Assembly: GCA_016867265.1 (NCBI GenBank)
Contig: VGJW01000016.1
Span: 18,071-82,070 of the forward strand
From: Candidatus Tanganyikabacteria bacterium
GTDB lineage: Bacteria; Cyanobacteriota; Sericytochromatia; S15B-MN24; VGJW01
Direction: 5' to 3'
DNA length: 64,000 bases
This document shows positions 42,693-55,043 of this stretch, piece by piece; positions within the stretch are counted from its first letter, which is position 1, and each line of letters starts with the position of its first letter. A program made the translations under genes and the position numbers. The notes below the pieces were generated by a model. The model was not told the DNA's origin, made no database searches, and worked only from the letters and a program-made list of their open reading frames with translations.

Positions 42693-43337
42693 CTAGTGCC
42701 GGATGATGACGCCGTAACCCTTGAGGTTGACTTCCTCGGCGACGGCGAGTGCCCGTTCCCTGCTGGTGTAGGCCCCGATCTGGGCCCTGTAGAAGCGTCC
42801 GTCGGACACGACGACGGCCTGGACCCCGGCTGCCTGCAGTTCGAGGATCATGTCCTCGGCGGCCTCGCGTTGTTCGTACTGGCCCACCCAGACGCGGTAG
42901 ACCTCTTCCGGGGCGGGTGTCGGCGTATTGAGCGTGCCCGTGCTCAGCAGGCCCTCGTCATCGTCCGGCGCGGGTGTCGGCCGCCGCGTCGCGCGTGGGG
43001 CAGGCTCGGGTGTCTCGCCAGAGGGCGCTTCCGATGCCTCGGGATCCGTCGCGAAGAGCGGGTCTGCGGTGGGCGACGGCGAGGGCGTGGGAGGCGTCCA
43101 GACCGGGTAGGGCGTCTCTTTCATGATGGGCGGCGGCGTCAGGCCGGGGGCGATGTCGCGCTTGGCCACGCCGCTGGTGTAGCCGTAGGTGAAGAGGAAG
43201 CCCCCCGCAAACGCGCCGCCGGCGCAGATGATGAGAAAGACCCAGTACAGCACCAGCGTCAATCGGCCCTCGCCGGGCGGTTTGGCGCCCGGGGGCAGGG
43301 AGCGGGTCCGCGTGCGCGTCCTCGGAGGCTGGTTCAC
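42693..43337 (-). CDS. SPOR-domain membrane protein
   Basis: A 214-residue bitopic protein. Basic N-terminal tail, one transmembrane helix at about 27-55 (LVLYWVFLIICAGGAFAGGF), a Pro/Thr-rich linker, and a C-terminal SPOR domain (EVYRVWVGQYEQREAAEDMI, FYRAQIGAYTSRERALAVAE). SPOR binds denuded glycan strands at the septum or wall. GTG start 6 nt after TGCTACGAT suggests a leaderless mRNA. Confidence 0.85.
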   Translation of the reverse strand: MNQPPRTRTRTRSLPPGAKPPGEGRLTLVLYWVFLIICAGGAFAGGFLFTYGYTSGVAKRDIAPGLTPPPIMKETPYPVWTPPTPSPSPTADPLFATDPEASEAPSGETPEPAPRATRRPTPAPDDDEGLLSTGTLNTPTPAPEEVYRVWVGQYEQREAAEDMILELQAAGVQAVVVSDGRFYRAQIGAYTSRERALAVAEEVNLKGYGVIIRH

Positions 43338-43343
43338 GGGGGG

Positions 43344-43352
43344 ATCGTAGCA
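43344..43352 (-). promoter_or_regulatory. extended -10 promoter (TGCTACGAT) of the SPOR gene, leaderless
   Basis: The minus strand reads TGCTACGAT, ending 6 nt before the GTG start at 43337. Confidence 0.45.
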
Positions 43353-43433
43353 CGCGGGGAGGGTGGCGGCCTGCGGGAGAATGCCCTAGACTAGGGCCGT
43401 TCGGAAACGAGCTTCCGGAGGTCTTTCCCGCTC

Positions 43434-43856
43434 ATGCCCCATCATCACGTCGACGTCGAAGAAGAACCTGGAACCTACCGCGCCGTCTGGGGTTGTGCCG
43501 CAGCCCTCGTCGCGGGTGTCATCGGCATCATCCTTGGCGGCATCGAGATGAAGGTCTATCCCGGCCTTGCCCAGACGACGCTCGGGCTCGGGGCCGTCGT
43601 GGTCCTCCTGATGGCTGCCCGCATCTTTGCCAGCCTCGACAAGTGGGGCAGCATCGGCGTGATCGCCATCGGCGTCTTCACCTGGTACTCGCCGGCGTTC
43701 TTCGGGGTCAACCCGAGCGTCGGGGATTATGTCGTGATGTTCGACTGCTGGAAGCACGTCGGACTCGGCCTGCTTTACGTCTTCCTGGGTACGTGGGGTG
43801 CCTTGGGTGCACCGGGCAAGGTCGAACTGGAGCCCTGGTTCCACAAGACCCGCTGA
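43434..43856 (+). CDS. small four-helix membrane protein, unknown function
   Basis: A 140-residue protein I do not recognise. His-rich start (MPHHHVDVEEE) and four hydrophobic segments (CAAALVAGVIGIILGG, TTLGLGAVVVLLMAARIFA, SIGVIAIGVFTWYSPAFFG, VGLGLLYVFLGTWGALG). A GGAGG ribosome site precedes the ATG and TAGACT at 43387 may be a -10. It is followed by the DNA methyltransferase gene 22 nt later, possibly as an operon. Confidence 0.75.
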   Translation: MPHHHVDVEEEPGTYRAVWGCAAALVAGVIGIILGGIEMKVYPGLAQTTLGLGAVVVLLMAARIFASLDKWGSIGVIAIGVFTWYSPAFFGVNPSVGDYVVMFDCWKHVGLGLLYVFLGTWGALGAPGKVELEPWFHKTR

Positions 43857-43878
43857 ACCAGGCGGTATCCGCCTCGTC

Positions 43879-44853
43879 ATGAAGCTGTCGTGGCGCGGTC
43901 AGGGTGAATCGTTGCCCGCGTTGCCTTCGTGGCGTCCTGAAGTTGTCCCCGACGACCTCGTATGGTCCGGGGACAATCTTGCTTTTCTGGCCTCATTGCC
44001 ACCGGCCTCGGTACGGATGGCCTACCTGGACCCGCCCTACCTGACAGGAGGGATCTTCCGGATCGGTGAAGCCGTGGCCTATCGTGACCCGGACAACGAT
44101 CCCGATGCGTGGCTCAGGGGCCTCGAGGTCCGGTGTCGCCTTCTCAAGGAGGCCTTGTTGCCGGCCGGCACCATCTTCCTGCAACTGGACCATCGCATGG
44201 CGCATGCCGCCCGTTTTGTCCTTGAGGAGGTTTTCCCGGGCGGTTTTTTGAACGAAGTCATCTGGGCCTATGGTGCCGGCGCCTTGGCGCAGGCTCGGCG
44301 CCAGTTGGCCCGCAAGCACGACGTGTTGCTGTGGTTTGCCAATGGCCCGGACCATGTCTTTCATCCGCCCCGGAGTGAGGCCCCCAGTTCCTCGATGGAG
44401 CAGCGTTGGCGCAGGCATGCCGATGACAGAGGCCGGGTGACCTTCGGCAGATTGGCCGTCGAGGCCACGACCTACGCCCGGATGGTCCGCCAATGGACAC
44501 GACGTCATGGCCGTTCGCCAGCGTCTGATGACGTGGCTTTCACGCTCGAGGGGCATCTGCTGCGGTCGGTCTGGACCGATATCCCCGAGATCAGGAACAG
44601 CGCGCGCTACCGGGAGTCCACCGGGTATCCGACCCAGAAGCCGCTGGCCTTGCTCGAGCGCCTCGTCGCGATGGCCACGGAACCCGGGGACCTTGTCGTC
44701 GATCCGTATGCGGGCTCGGGGACGACCTTGCTTGCCGCGCACCGCCTGGGGCGTCGGTCGTGGGGGTGTGATGAGGGGGAGGCGGCCCTTGCCGTCATGC
44801 GCGAGCGGCTCTCGGGGACGGGGCACGTGTTCTTGGTGGATCCTTTACCGTAG
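43879..44853 (+). CDS. orphan beta-class DNA methyltransferase
   Basis: A 324-residue N6-adenine/N4-cytosine DNA methyltransferase. Motif IV YLDPPYLTGG near residue 52 precedes motif I VDPYAGSGTTLLAAHRLG near 280, the beta-class order; the YPTQKPLALLERLVA block is typical of such enzymes. DPPY favours adenine N6 methylation. No restriction endonuclease is nearby, so it is either a solitary regulatory/epigenetic enzyme or a remnant. The target is unknown. A 108-nt gap follows. Confidence 0.9.
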   Translation: MKLSWRGQGESLPALPSWRPEVVPDDLVWSGDNLAFLASLPPASVRMAYLDPPYLTGGIFRIGEAVAYRDPDNDPDAWLRGLEVRCRLLKEALLPAGTIFLQLDHRMAHAARFVLEEVFPGGFLNEVIWAYGAGALAQARRQLARKHDVLLWFANGPDHVFHPPRSEAPSSSMEQRWRRHADDRGRVTFGRLAVEATTYARMVRQWTRRHGRSPASDDVAFTLEGHLLRSVWTDIPEIRNSARYRESTGYPTQKPLALLERLVAMATEPGDLVVDPYAGSGTTLLAAHRLGRRSWGCDEGEAALAVMRERLSGTGHVFLVDPLP

Positions 44854-44961
44854 CCTCGTTTGTTTCTTAACCGCCTGAGCGGGCGATCCGGGCGATGAAG
44901 AATTTGGAACGGCCCTCTCCCTCGGGAAGTCTCGACCCTTTCCCCCGCCCAGGAGCGCACC

Positions 44962-45714
44962 ATGCACACTCAAGCCGCCCAATCCGTTGTGGCCAAGCCC
45001 CTCAACCTCGGCTTTCGGACGGGTGACGTGAAGCCTGTCCTGACGGCAGGCTCGGTCGGTTCGGCCGTCCGGGCGCTCCAGCAGCGGTTGAACGCGCTTG
45101 GCTCCGCCCTGACGGTGGATGGCGTCTTCGGCGCTGCGACCGAGGCGGCCGTCCGGGCTTTCCAGAAGGCGGTCGGACTTTTCCAGGATGCCATTGTGGG
45201 CCCCGAGACCTGGCTGGCCCTCGCGACCCGGAGCCCCCGTCTCACCAAGGCCAATCCTGCGCCGGCAGCTGCAGCCGGGGATCTCCTGTCCTTCTCGGCA
45301 GCTGCGTCGGGTCCGCGCAAGTCCGGGGTTGAACCTGCCCTCGAGCAGGGCTTCCGTGGCAATCCCTTCGCGGGCCGTGCGCGCGAGTGCTTCCGCTTTG
45401 CATGGCACGTGGCGACCCGGGCCGGTGGGCGTGATGTCTGGTCGGCGAACGGTACCAAGGAGCATCGCTGGAAGTCCCTCGACCACCTGAGTGCCATGAT
45501 GCGCCAGGGAAGTCTGCGGCCCGGCATGGTGGTCTACGCGAACCGCTCGCCCGGGGCGGACCCCATGTCGACAAACCTCGCCTATGGACCCCACTGGTTC
45601 ATTTACATGGGCAAGGGTGTGTTTGCGGACCAGTACGGCAAGACGGACTTGGCCGGCATGAAGGCGACCATCCCCGGTCGGATGCTGGACGAAGTCTTCG
45701 ATCCCTTCGCCTGA
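44962..45714 (+). CDS. peptidoglycan-binding NlpC/CHAP-like amidase
   Basis: A 250-residue protein. Residues 29-88 are a peptidoglycan-binding_1 domain (SVGSAVRALQQRLNALGS, TVDGVFGAATEAAVRAFQ, VGPETWLAL). After a linker, a Cys-His hydrolase-like domain has Cys143 in RECFRFAWHVATRAGG and His211 in YGPHWFIYMGKG, the usual NlpC/P60-CHAP arrangement. It should cut wall peptides or amides. No signal peptide is present, so it may work in lysis, be released by lysis, or be exported otherwise. ATG at 44962. Confidence 0.82.
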   Translation: MHTQAAQSVVAKPLNLGFRTGDVKPVLTAGSVGSAVRALQQRLNALGSALTVDGVFGAATEAAVRAFQKAVGLFQDAIVGPETWLALATRSPRLTKANPAPAAAAGDLLSFSAAASGPRKSGVEPALEQGFRGNPFAGRARECFRFAWHVATRAGGRDVWSANGTKEHRWKSLDHLSAMMRQGSLRPGMVVYANRSPGADPMSTNLAYGPHWFIYMGKGVFADQYGKTDLAGMKATIPGRMLDEVFDPFA

Positions 45715-45729
45715 CGCCCCCTCGCCTCG

Positions 45730-47826
45730 TCAGGGTTCGACCCAGAGGACGTCCCACCAGATCGACAAGGCCCCGCGATTATCCCCGAACAGGCCATCTT
45801 GCATCCGCAAGGTCAGCGCTTCGCCTGATTCGACGAGGAGCACCGCGTCCGAGCCGACGAAGGTTGTCGGATTGGTCGCCCAGTCGTCATCCAGCCGCTG
45901 CCCGGATTCGACCCGGACCAGGGCCGATTCCGGCACGGTTCCGTAGCACGGCGTCGTGCAAATTCCGGGGTTGCCTTGGCCATCGGGCCCCTTGAAGTCA
46001 TTTCCGTGCAGGCCCCAATCACCTGCTGCCCGGATTCGGACCACCTTGCGCAAGAACCGATCGGGCAGGGGCACGTTGATGCCGGAGCTGGATGAAGCCG
46101 CCAAGGTCACGACCCGATCGGAGGAAGTCGCCGTCTCGCTGTCGTCAAGTGAGAAGGCCTGCGCCAGGGTCCAGCGCACGGTGCGGGACGGCAGGCTGCC
46201 GGACGCGCCCGGCAGCGCGTTGACCCTGAGCGCCAGATCCTGCTTCGGCGCCAGGAGGAAACCTTTCCTGCCGCCCAGAACGTGCAGGTTGGCGCCGGAT
46301 CGGACCATCAGTGCGGCTGTTGGCCACGCCTCGTAGAAGCGTTGGGTGTCAGGGGGTGGCGTGGCGATGGCACCGGCTGCCTCCGTCAGGTCGAAGATGG
46401 CCCACTGGTTGAGGGGGTTGCGGATCAGCACTTCACCTGACTCTGCCGTCACCGTGACTTCACCGTCACGAACCAGGTTCGAGGGGGCAGGCGTGGTTCC
46501 CGGACGTGGCTGGAGCAGGGCGATCTGGTCCCCCGTCCCCGCCGCCCCGACGGTAACGGCAACGCTGGCGCCCGTGAGGCTGCCGGCCTTGAGTCCGAGG
46601 GTCGCGGTTCCGGTGGCGAGTGCCTGGACGCGCGGTGCGTCATCCGTTCCGGACCGCGTGATTCGTGTGGCCGGCGATGCCGTGAGGGTGATGGGCCCTG
46701 GTCCTGTAGCGGCAAGGTCGATCCATTGTCCTGTGGTATCGCGGACATCTGCGAGCTCCCATGGGTCGAGGGTATCGCCGACGCCCATGCGCCAGGTGGT
46801 GCGTCGCCATGCGAGGGTCTTGATGACACGCAGGGGCACGGCCTTGGCGTTTGTCGCATCGACGCGCAGGACGAGGTCTCCCGACTGTGCACTGGAGGGC
46901 ACGCGCGCCTCGATGCGTGTATCGGACGACCGGGTAGCTGCCGTGACGAGGGTACCTCCGATTTCGAGCATAAAGGCCCTTCCCCTGTCGGCCCCGAAGC
47001 CCACGCCTTCCAGAACGAGGGTTGCTCCGGGTGCCGCGATGGAGGTCGTGGCACCCGAGTCAAGGTCTACGAGCCTGTCGACACGTGCTTCGTCGGTGGC
47101 GAGGACCAGTTCGGGTGCTTGCGTGGTCTTGCCGGACGTGACGGCCACGGCAGCGAGGCTGCGTGCGTCGCCCAGCGTGGGGTGTATGGCACGAAGATCG
47201 TAGTTTCCTGCGGCGACAGCACCCAGGGTGTAGTTGCCTGCTGCGGTGGCGAATGCACTGTAGGGTGAGCCGGGGATGAAGACCTGGGCGCCCGTCAGGT
47301 CGCGTGTGCCTTTGCTGTCGCGTACGGTACCCGAGAGGATGCCGGGCGGTGTCATGACCTGGCTGCCGATCTGCTTGATGTCCTTGCTGGCGACGGCGAT
47401 GCCGCGCACGAAGACCTTGAGTGTTCCGCCCTTGTCGCCTTCCAGGTTGTAGGTACCGGTCGCGGGCAGGGTGAGGAGGAAGCTGCCATCGGCGGCCGTG
47501 AGTCCCTCGTTGGCGGCGATGCGGCGGGCCGGGGCCGTGAGACTGCCGGCGTTGTTGCCGACGAGGCTCCCGGCGCTGTTGCTTACGAGGGCATCGAAGG
47601 CCTTGACCGAGGCACCGGCGAGGGGTTGTCCGGACGCATTGACGAGGATGCCCCCGACCGCAGGGGATGTGGCTGCGGGCTGTGCCGGTCCGGGCGTACC
47701 GGTGGCGAGGATGATGCCGGGTCCGGTGTCGAGGCGCGAGTTCAGCTTGGGTGCGGCATTGGTACCCACGGCCGCACAGCCGGCCAGCGTGGCGAGAACG
47801 GCGACAAGGCGAGTGGGCGAGCGCAT
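45730..47826 (-). CDS. multi-domain Ig-like lipoprotein
   Basis: A 698-residue lipoprotein (lipobox LAGC, Cys17). Successive beta-sandwich modules: carboxypeptidase-regulatory-like (VGGILVNASGQPLAGASVKA), a second (GILSGTVRDSKGTRDLTGAQ, NYTLGAVAAGNYDLRAI), an IPT/TIG domain (LVLEGVGFGADRGRAFMLEI), and a BIG2-like one (ITLTASPATRITRSGTDD, ALATGTATLGLKAGSL). The last ~200 residues are less clear, ending in a beta-rich unit. It is presumably a surface adhesin or structural lipoprotein with no catalytic sites visible. ATG 47826. Upstream gyrB is 41 nt away. Confidence 0.82.
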   Translation of the reverse strand: MRSPTRLVAVLATLAGCAAVGTNAAPKLNSRLDTGPGIILATGTPGPAQPAATSPAVGGILVNASGQPLAGASVKAFDALVSNSAGSLVGNNAGSLTAPARRIAANEGLTAADGSFLLTLPATGTYNLEGDKGGTLKVFVRGIAVASKDIKQIGSQVMTPPGILSGTVRDSKGTRDLTGAQVFIPGSPYSAFATAAGNYTLGAVAAGNYDLRAIHPTLGDARSLAAVAVTSGKTTQAPELVLATDEARVDRLVDLDSGATTSIAAPGATLVLEGVGFGADRGRAFMLEIGGTLVTAATRSSDTRIEARVPSSAQSGDLVLRVDATNAKAVPLRVIKTLAWRRTTWRMGVGDTLDPWELADVRDTTGQWIDLAATGPGPITLTASPATRITRSGTDDAPRVQALATGTATLGLKAGSLTGASVAVTVGAAGTGDQIALLQPRPGTTPAPSNLVRDGEVTVTAESGEVLIRNPLNQWAIFDLTEAAGAIATPPPDTQRFYEAWPTAALMVRSGANLHVLGGRKGFLLAPKQDLALRVNALPGASGSLPSRTVRWTLAQAFSLDDSETATSSDRVVTLAASSSSGINVPLPDRFLRKVVRIRAAGDWGLHGNDFKGPDGQGNPGICTTPCYGTVPESALVRVESGQRLDDDWATNPTTFVGSDAVLLVESGEALTLRMQDGLFGDNRGALSIWWDVLWVEP

Positions 47827-47867
47827 GCAGATCTCGTGCCCCGGTCCGGCGACCTTGTCACCAGACC

Positions 47868-51209
<3,342 letters not shown>

Positions 51210-53174
51210 CGGGACCGGCGCTTCACCGGCCGCGTCATCATTCGCCTCGCCGGCCGCCGGTGCCGAGGTCGCCTCGGGTGTCGGCGGCGGTGTGGCAGCC
51301 GTGTCCGCCTGACGCCTGAAGCCCACGCCCGAATAGCGGAGCACGGAGCCTTCGGCTGCGAGCCGCCATTCCTCCCCCAAGCCGCGTCCGAAGCCCGTCA
51401 GCAGGGCCCTGTCGTCGGCCAGAGGCGTCAGGTGCCGGGTTTCGGCAAGGCCGTTGCGGTATCGCACCTCTCCGAGCAGGTGGCCGGCCTCGACGCGCAA
51501 CGTCACGGCATCGACCGCATGGCCCTCGGCATCGGTAGGCTGCCAGCTTCCGCATGCGGCCAGCCAAGTTGCCGGCACCGGCCGCGGATCGACCTTGCGG
51601 GCCATCGTCCAGAAGCCTCCGGGCCGGCGCAGCATCAGCCAGATGCCATCCTCCTCGACGGAGGGGATCGCTACGATGCCCGACAGTCGCCCCGGTGCGA
51701 CAGGCAGGAAGCCCAGCAACAGGGCCTCGATGCGGAATCGGCTGAGTCCGTCGTCGACGATGCGCATGGCCTGGCCGCCCCAATCGAACCCGAGGTTCTC
51801 CCCCGCCTGTCGCAGGGCAAAGGTCGCGCCGGGCATCGCGTAACGGCCTTCCAGGGATCGCACGGGTGGCAGAGGTGCCTTCGGGCGGGGCGGGACGGGG
51901 ACCGTGAGACCGGGCACGTCCCCGGCCACGAAGGGTCTGGGACCGGCAGCCGCTTCGACGCCGTCCAGGGCCTGGCGCGCGATGGGCAACAGCGTCGCCT
52001 CGGATTCCGCCGTGTTGCTGAGCAGCACCACGCCCGTGCCGCGGTCCATCGCCAGAGCCAGTTCGGTCCGGAAGGCCCCGACCACGCCCGAATGCCGGGC
52101 CAGCCAGCAAGGTGCGGCCGGCTCGATGCCCCGAAGCTGCCAGCCCAGGCCAATGGCAAAATCCAGGTCCAGAGGGCCGGGGGTACCTTGCGGCAGCAGG
52201 CAAGCCCTCAAGGTGTCGGGGCTGATGAGGGGCCGGCCCTGGTGGTCCCGGCCGCCTCTCAGGATCGCCCTCGCGAAGCGGCCCAGGTCCTCGGCCGTCG
52301 AGACAAGTCCACCCGCCGGCACATCGCGCAGGGCGTCGTCGGGCACGGCCTGCCCCCGCTCGTAGCTCTGGGCCAACCGGGTCGAGCCGAAGCCCGAGTC
52401 GTGCATCGCGAGCGGTGTCAGCCAATGATCCTGGATCAGGGCCTCATAGCGTCGCCCCGTCACGCGTTCGAGTGCGAGGCCGACCAGCGCGTAGCCGACG
52501 TTGCTGTAGGCGTAGCCGAGTCCCGGGGGGAAGGGCAGCGGATCGGCGGCCACGCGTTCGGGCAGCTTGTCGAGGTCGGCACGCAGGGCCTTTCGCCGCT
52601 CCCATGGGCCCAGTGCCCCGGCTAGATGGTTCCAGGGCAGGCCGCCGCGGTGCGTCAGGATGTCCCGGAGCGTGGGCACGCCCGCGCCCTCGGCGCGCAG
52701 TTGCCGGGCACCTGGCAGGTAGGTGTCGATCGGGAGGTCGAGGTTGATCAGGCCCTCGTCGGCGAGCCTCGCGGTCTCGAGCGCCGTAAAGAGCTTGGTG
52801 ACGGACCCCGCACGGAATCGGGTGCTGCGATCGACCGCCGCACCGTCGGCCCGGTCCCGGACGCCATGGAACGCCATGGCCGTGTCCTCGCCCCGGATCA
52901 CGACGGCCGCACCACCTACGGCACCGCCTGCACCCAGTTCGGCAGCCAGGCGGTTCGCCATGGTGACAAGGGCCTCGGGCGGAGGGGGGCCCTCCCGGCG
53001 CACGGCAGCGGCGCAGCCGGCGAGCAGGGTAACCAGCAGCAGGGCGAGGCGTCCGGACGGGCGCACGCGCTCGGGGCGATGCGAACGCAGGCGCGTTCCG
53101 GGGATGAAGCCACGCATGCCATGACGGTACACGATGTGGCGCGTCGTGGCGCCGACAGGACCCTCTGGGGCATC

Positions 53175-53651
53175 ATGGCCTCGATGACGGCAAGATACCA
53201 GTCGACCAAGGTCTTCCAGGGTTTCTCGACGGCCTTTCGCCAGTGGCGGGCCGAGGGTACCCACTGTGCCTACCTGCACGGTTACGACGTCTTCTTCAAG
53301 GTCTGGTTCGAAGGCGAGCCCGACCACCGGAATTGGGTCTGGGACTTTGGCGGCATGAGCCGTTGCCAAGGCACGATCGACGGCATGTCCCCCAGGGCGT
53401 GGATGGACCACCTCCTCGATCACACCGTCCTCGCGGCCGAGGACGACCCCGAACTCGACATGCTTCGGGAACTGGATCGCCGTGGCGTGCTGCAACTGCG
53501 GGTCTTGCCCGCAGTCGGCGCCGAGGCGCTTGCACGCCATCTGCAGGAGCGCCTTGACGCTTTCGTCGCGGCTGAAACGGCTGGCCGTGTCCGCGTTGTC
53601 CGGGTCGAGTTCTTCGAGAACGAGCGCAACTCGGCCATCTACGAACCCTGA
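53175..53651 (+). CDS. PTPS/QueD-family protein lacking canonical zinc ligands
   Basis: A 158-residue 6-pyruvoyltetrahydropterin synthase-family protein. The frame fits (FQGFSTAFRQWRAEGTHCAY, LHGYDVFFKVWFEGEPDHRN, WVWDFGGMSRC, LDHTVLAAEDDPELDML). In the usual family zinc is bound by a His in an FxAAH segment and two in HGH. Here the first is Phe21 and the last is HGY (His35, Tyr37), so at most one ligand is left. I recall relatives with FRQWRA/LHGY in other genomes, suggesting a conserved subfamily. ATG 53175; 13 nt convergent overlap with FapA gene. Confidence 0.8.
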   Translation: MASMTARYQSTKVFQGFSTAFRQWRAEGTHCAYLHGYDVFFKVWFEGEPDHRNWVWDFGGMSRCQGTIDGMSPRAWMDHLLDHTVLAAEDDPELDMLRELDRRGVLQLRVLPAVGAEALARHLQERLDAFVAAETAGRVRVVRVEFFENERNSAIYEP

Positions 53652-55000
53652 GGCTTGCCCTCGAAGACCTGGATGCGGCCCTCGTGCAGCTTGACGGTGC
53701 AAGCGCCCGTCAGATCCTTGGTGGTCATTCCCTGCCCCTGCAGCCAGATGGCGACGCCCGGCCGCAACGCCTCGAGGATTTTCAGGACCGGGTCGTGGGC
53801 GTGGTTCATGTGGGATTCGGCCTCGCGAATGGTCTCGTTGAGCCGGCGCATGTCCGTGGCAATGGCCTCCAGTGTTTCTTTCAGGCGCGCGATGAGGGCC
53901 TCCTTGTCCGGATGCAGGCCCTTGAAGCGAATGCGCATTGCTTCCATCTGCTGAAGGCCCTCGACCATGCGCACCCGGTTGGCCTCGTGGCGCTCCTGCG
54001 TTGCCCGGGCCTGATCCCGGACACGTCCCCAACGCTCTCTCGGCGACAAGGACACCTCGGTCGGCGTTCCCTGCTTGCCGCCCAGCTTGGCCACCACCAA
54101 GGCCCCGTCGGCCTCGCACCGACCGCCCACGAGGGTGCCCTGCACCAGGATCGAAGTCTGGGCGGTCAGGGTTGCGAAGACGGCATCCTCCTGCACCGAG
54201 ATGCCTCCCCGGGCAGTGGCCGTGGCGTGGTCCAGCAGCGCGACGCGGATGTCGCCGCCAGCCTGCAGGGTCGCTTCCTGAAAGACGCCCTCACCCACGC
54301 GGATGTGCCGGCCGGCCACCAGGTGACCGCCATCCACGCTGCCGCGAACGACGATGTCGCCTGTCGCCACCACCCGGAAGTGATGTGCGACGTGGCCGTC
54401 CACGTGCACGTCGCCGTCGAAGTCGATGTGGCCGGTGTGGAAATCGACGTCCCCGCTCACCCGGAACACCGGTTCCACGGTCCAGACGCCCTGTACCTCG
54501 CGGACCAGACCCTGCGCCGTCGCCACCAGGGTCTCGCCATCGGCCGACACCTCGCAGCCCTTGCCGGCCTTGAGCAGCGCATCTTCGACGGGTTGGACGA
54601 CCAGCCAGCCACCACCGACCGTTCGTCCAGGCGTTCCGGGCACCGGGGGCAAGCGCCGGGCAATGACGGTGCCCTTGGCCACCGAGGGCGAGGACCCCAG
54701 GTTGTAGTGATCGACGCTGCCGTCCTCGAGTTGCTTGGGGACCAGCGTCTCCGGCTGGACCTCGACCAGGGCCTCGACCGAGCCGGACTGGCCCGGGATG
54801 GCGGGTTCGCCCCGGGCGACGACGTGCTCGCCGGGTTCGGCCTCCGAGGCCAGACGGGTGACCACATCTTCGAGAATGCCGTGGACGATGCCCGCGTTCG
54901 CCAGGGCCTCGCGCAAGGCGGCGTCCGTCGGCTGGATTCCGGCCGGCAGACTCAGCGTTGCCGTGAGTTCGTCACGGGAACGGGAAACGTCGAGGTGCAT
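53639..55000 (-). CDS. FapA-family (DUF342) polymer-like beta-helix protein
   Basis: A 453-residue DUF342/FapA protein. N-terminal ~140 residues form the FapA domain; a beta-helix follows (FHTGHIDFDGDVHVDGHVAH, GHLVAGRHIRVGEGVFQEAT, GDIRVALLDHATATARGG), then a coiled coil at about 330-400, and a short C-terminal domain. FapA proteins link to signalling or flagellar/motility and regulation through protein-protein contacts. No signal peptide. ATG 55000. It is downstream of the phospholipase D gene and its role here is not clear. Confidence 0.88.
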   Translation of the reverse strand: MHLDVSRSRDELTATLSLPAGIQPTDAALREALANAGIVHGILEDVVTRLASEAEPGEHVVARGEPAIPGQSGSVEALVEVQPETLVPKQLEDGSVDHYNLGSSPSVAKGTVIARRLPPVPGTPGRTVGGGWLVVQPVEDALLKAGKGCEVSADGETLVATAQGLVREVQGVWTVEPVFRVSGDVDFHTGHIDFDGDVHVDGHVAHHFRVVATGDIVVRGSVDGGHLVAGRHIRVGEGVFQEATLQAGGDIRVALLDHATATARGGISVQEDAVFATLTAQTSILVQGTLVGGRCEADGALVVAKLGGKQGTPTEVSLSPRERWGRVRDQARATQERHEANRVRMVEGLQQMEAMRIRFKGLHPDKEALIARLKETLEAIATDMRRLNETIREAESHMNHAHDPVLKILEALRPGVAIWLQGQGMTTKDLTGACTVKLHEGRIQVFEGKPQGS

Positions 55001-55043
55001 GTCCGGGGCACTCCATCGTGGCCGCCACGAACATCATGCCCGG

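Noticed and set aside
41811..43394. 527-codon plus-strand frame opposite glyS and the SPOR gene
   Set aside because: It spans two unrelated minus-strand genes; composition is low-complexity Arg/Gly.
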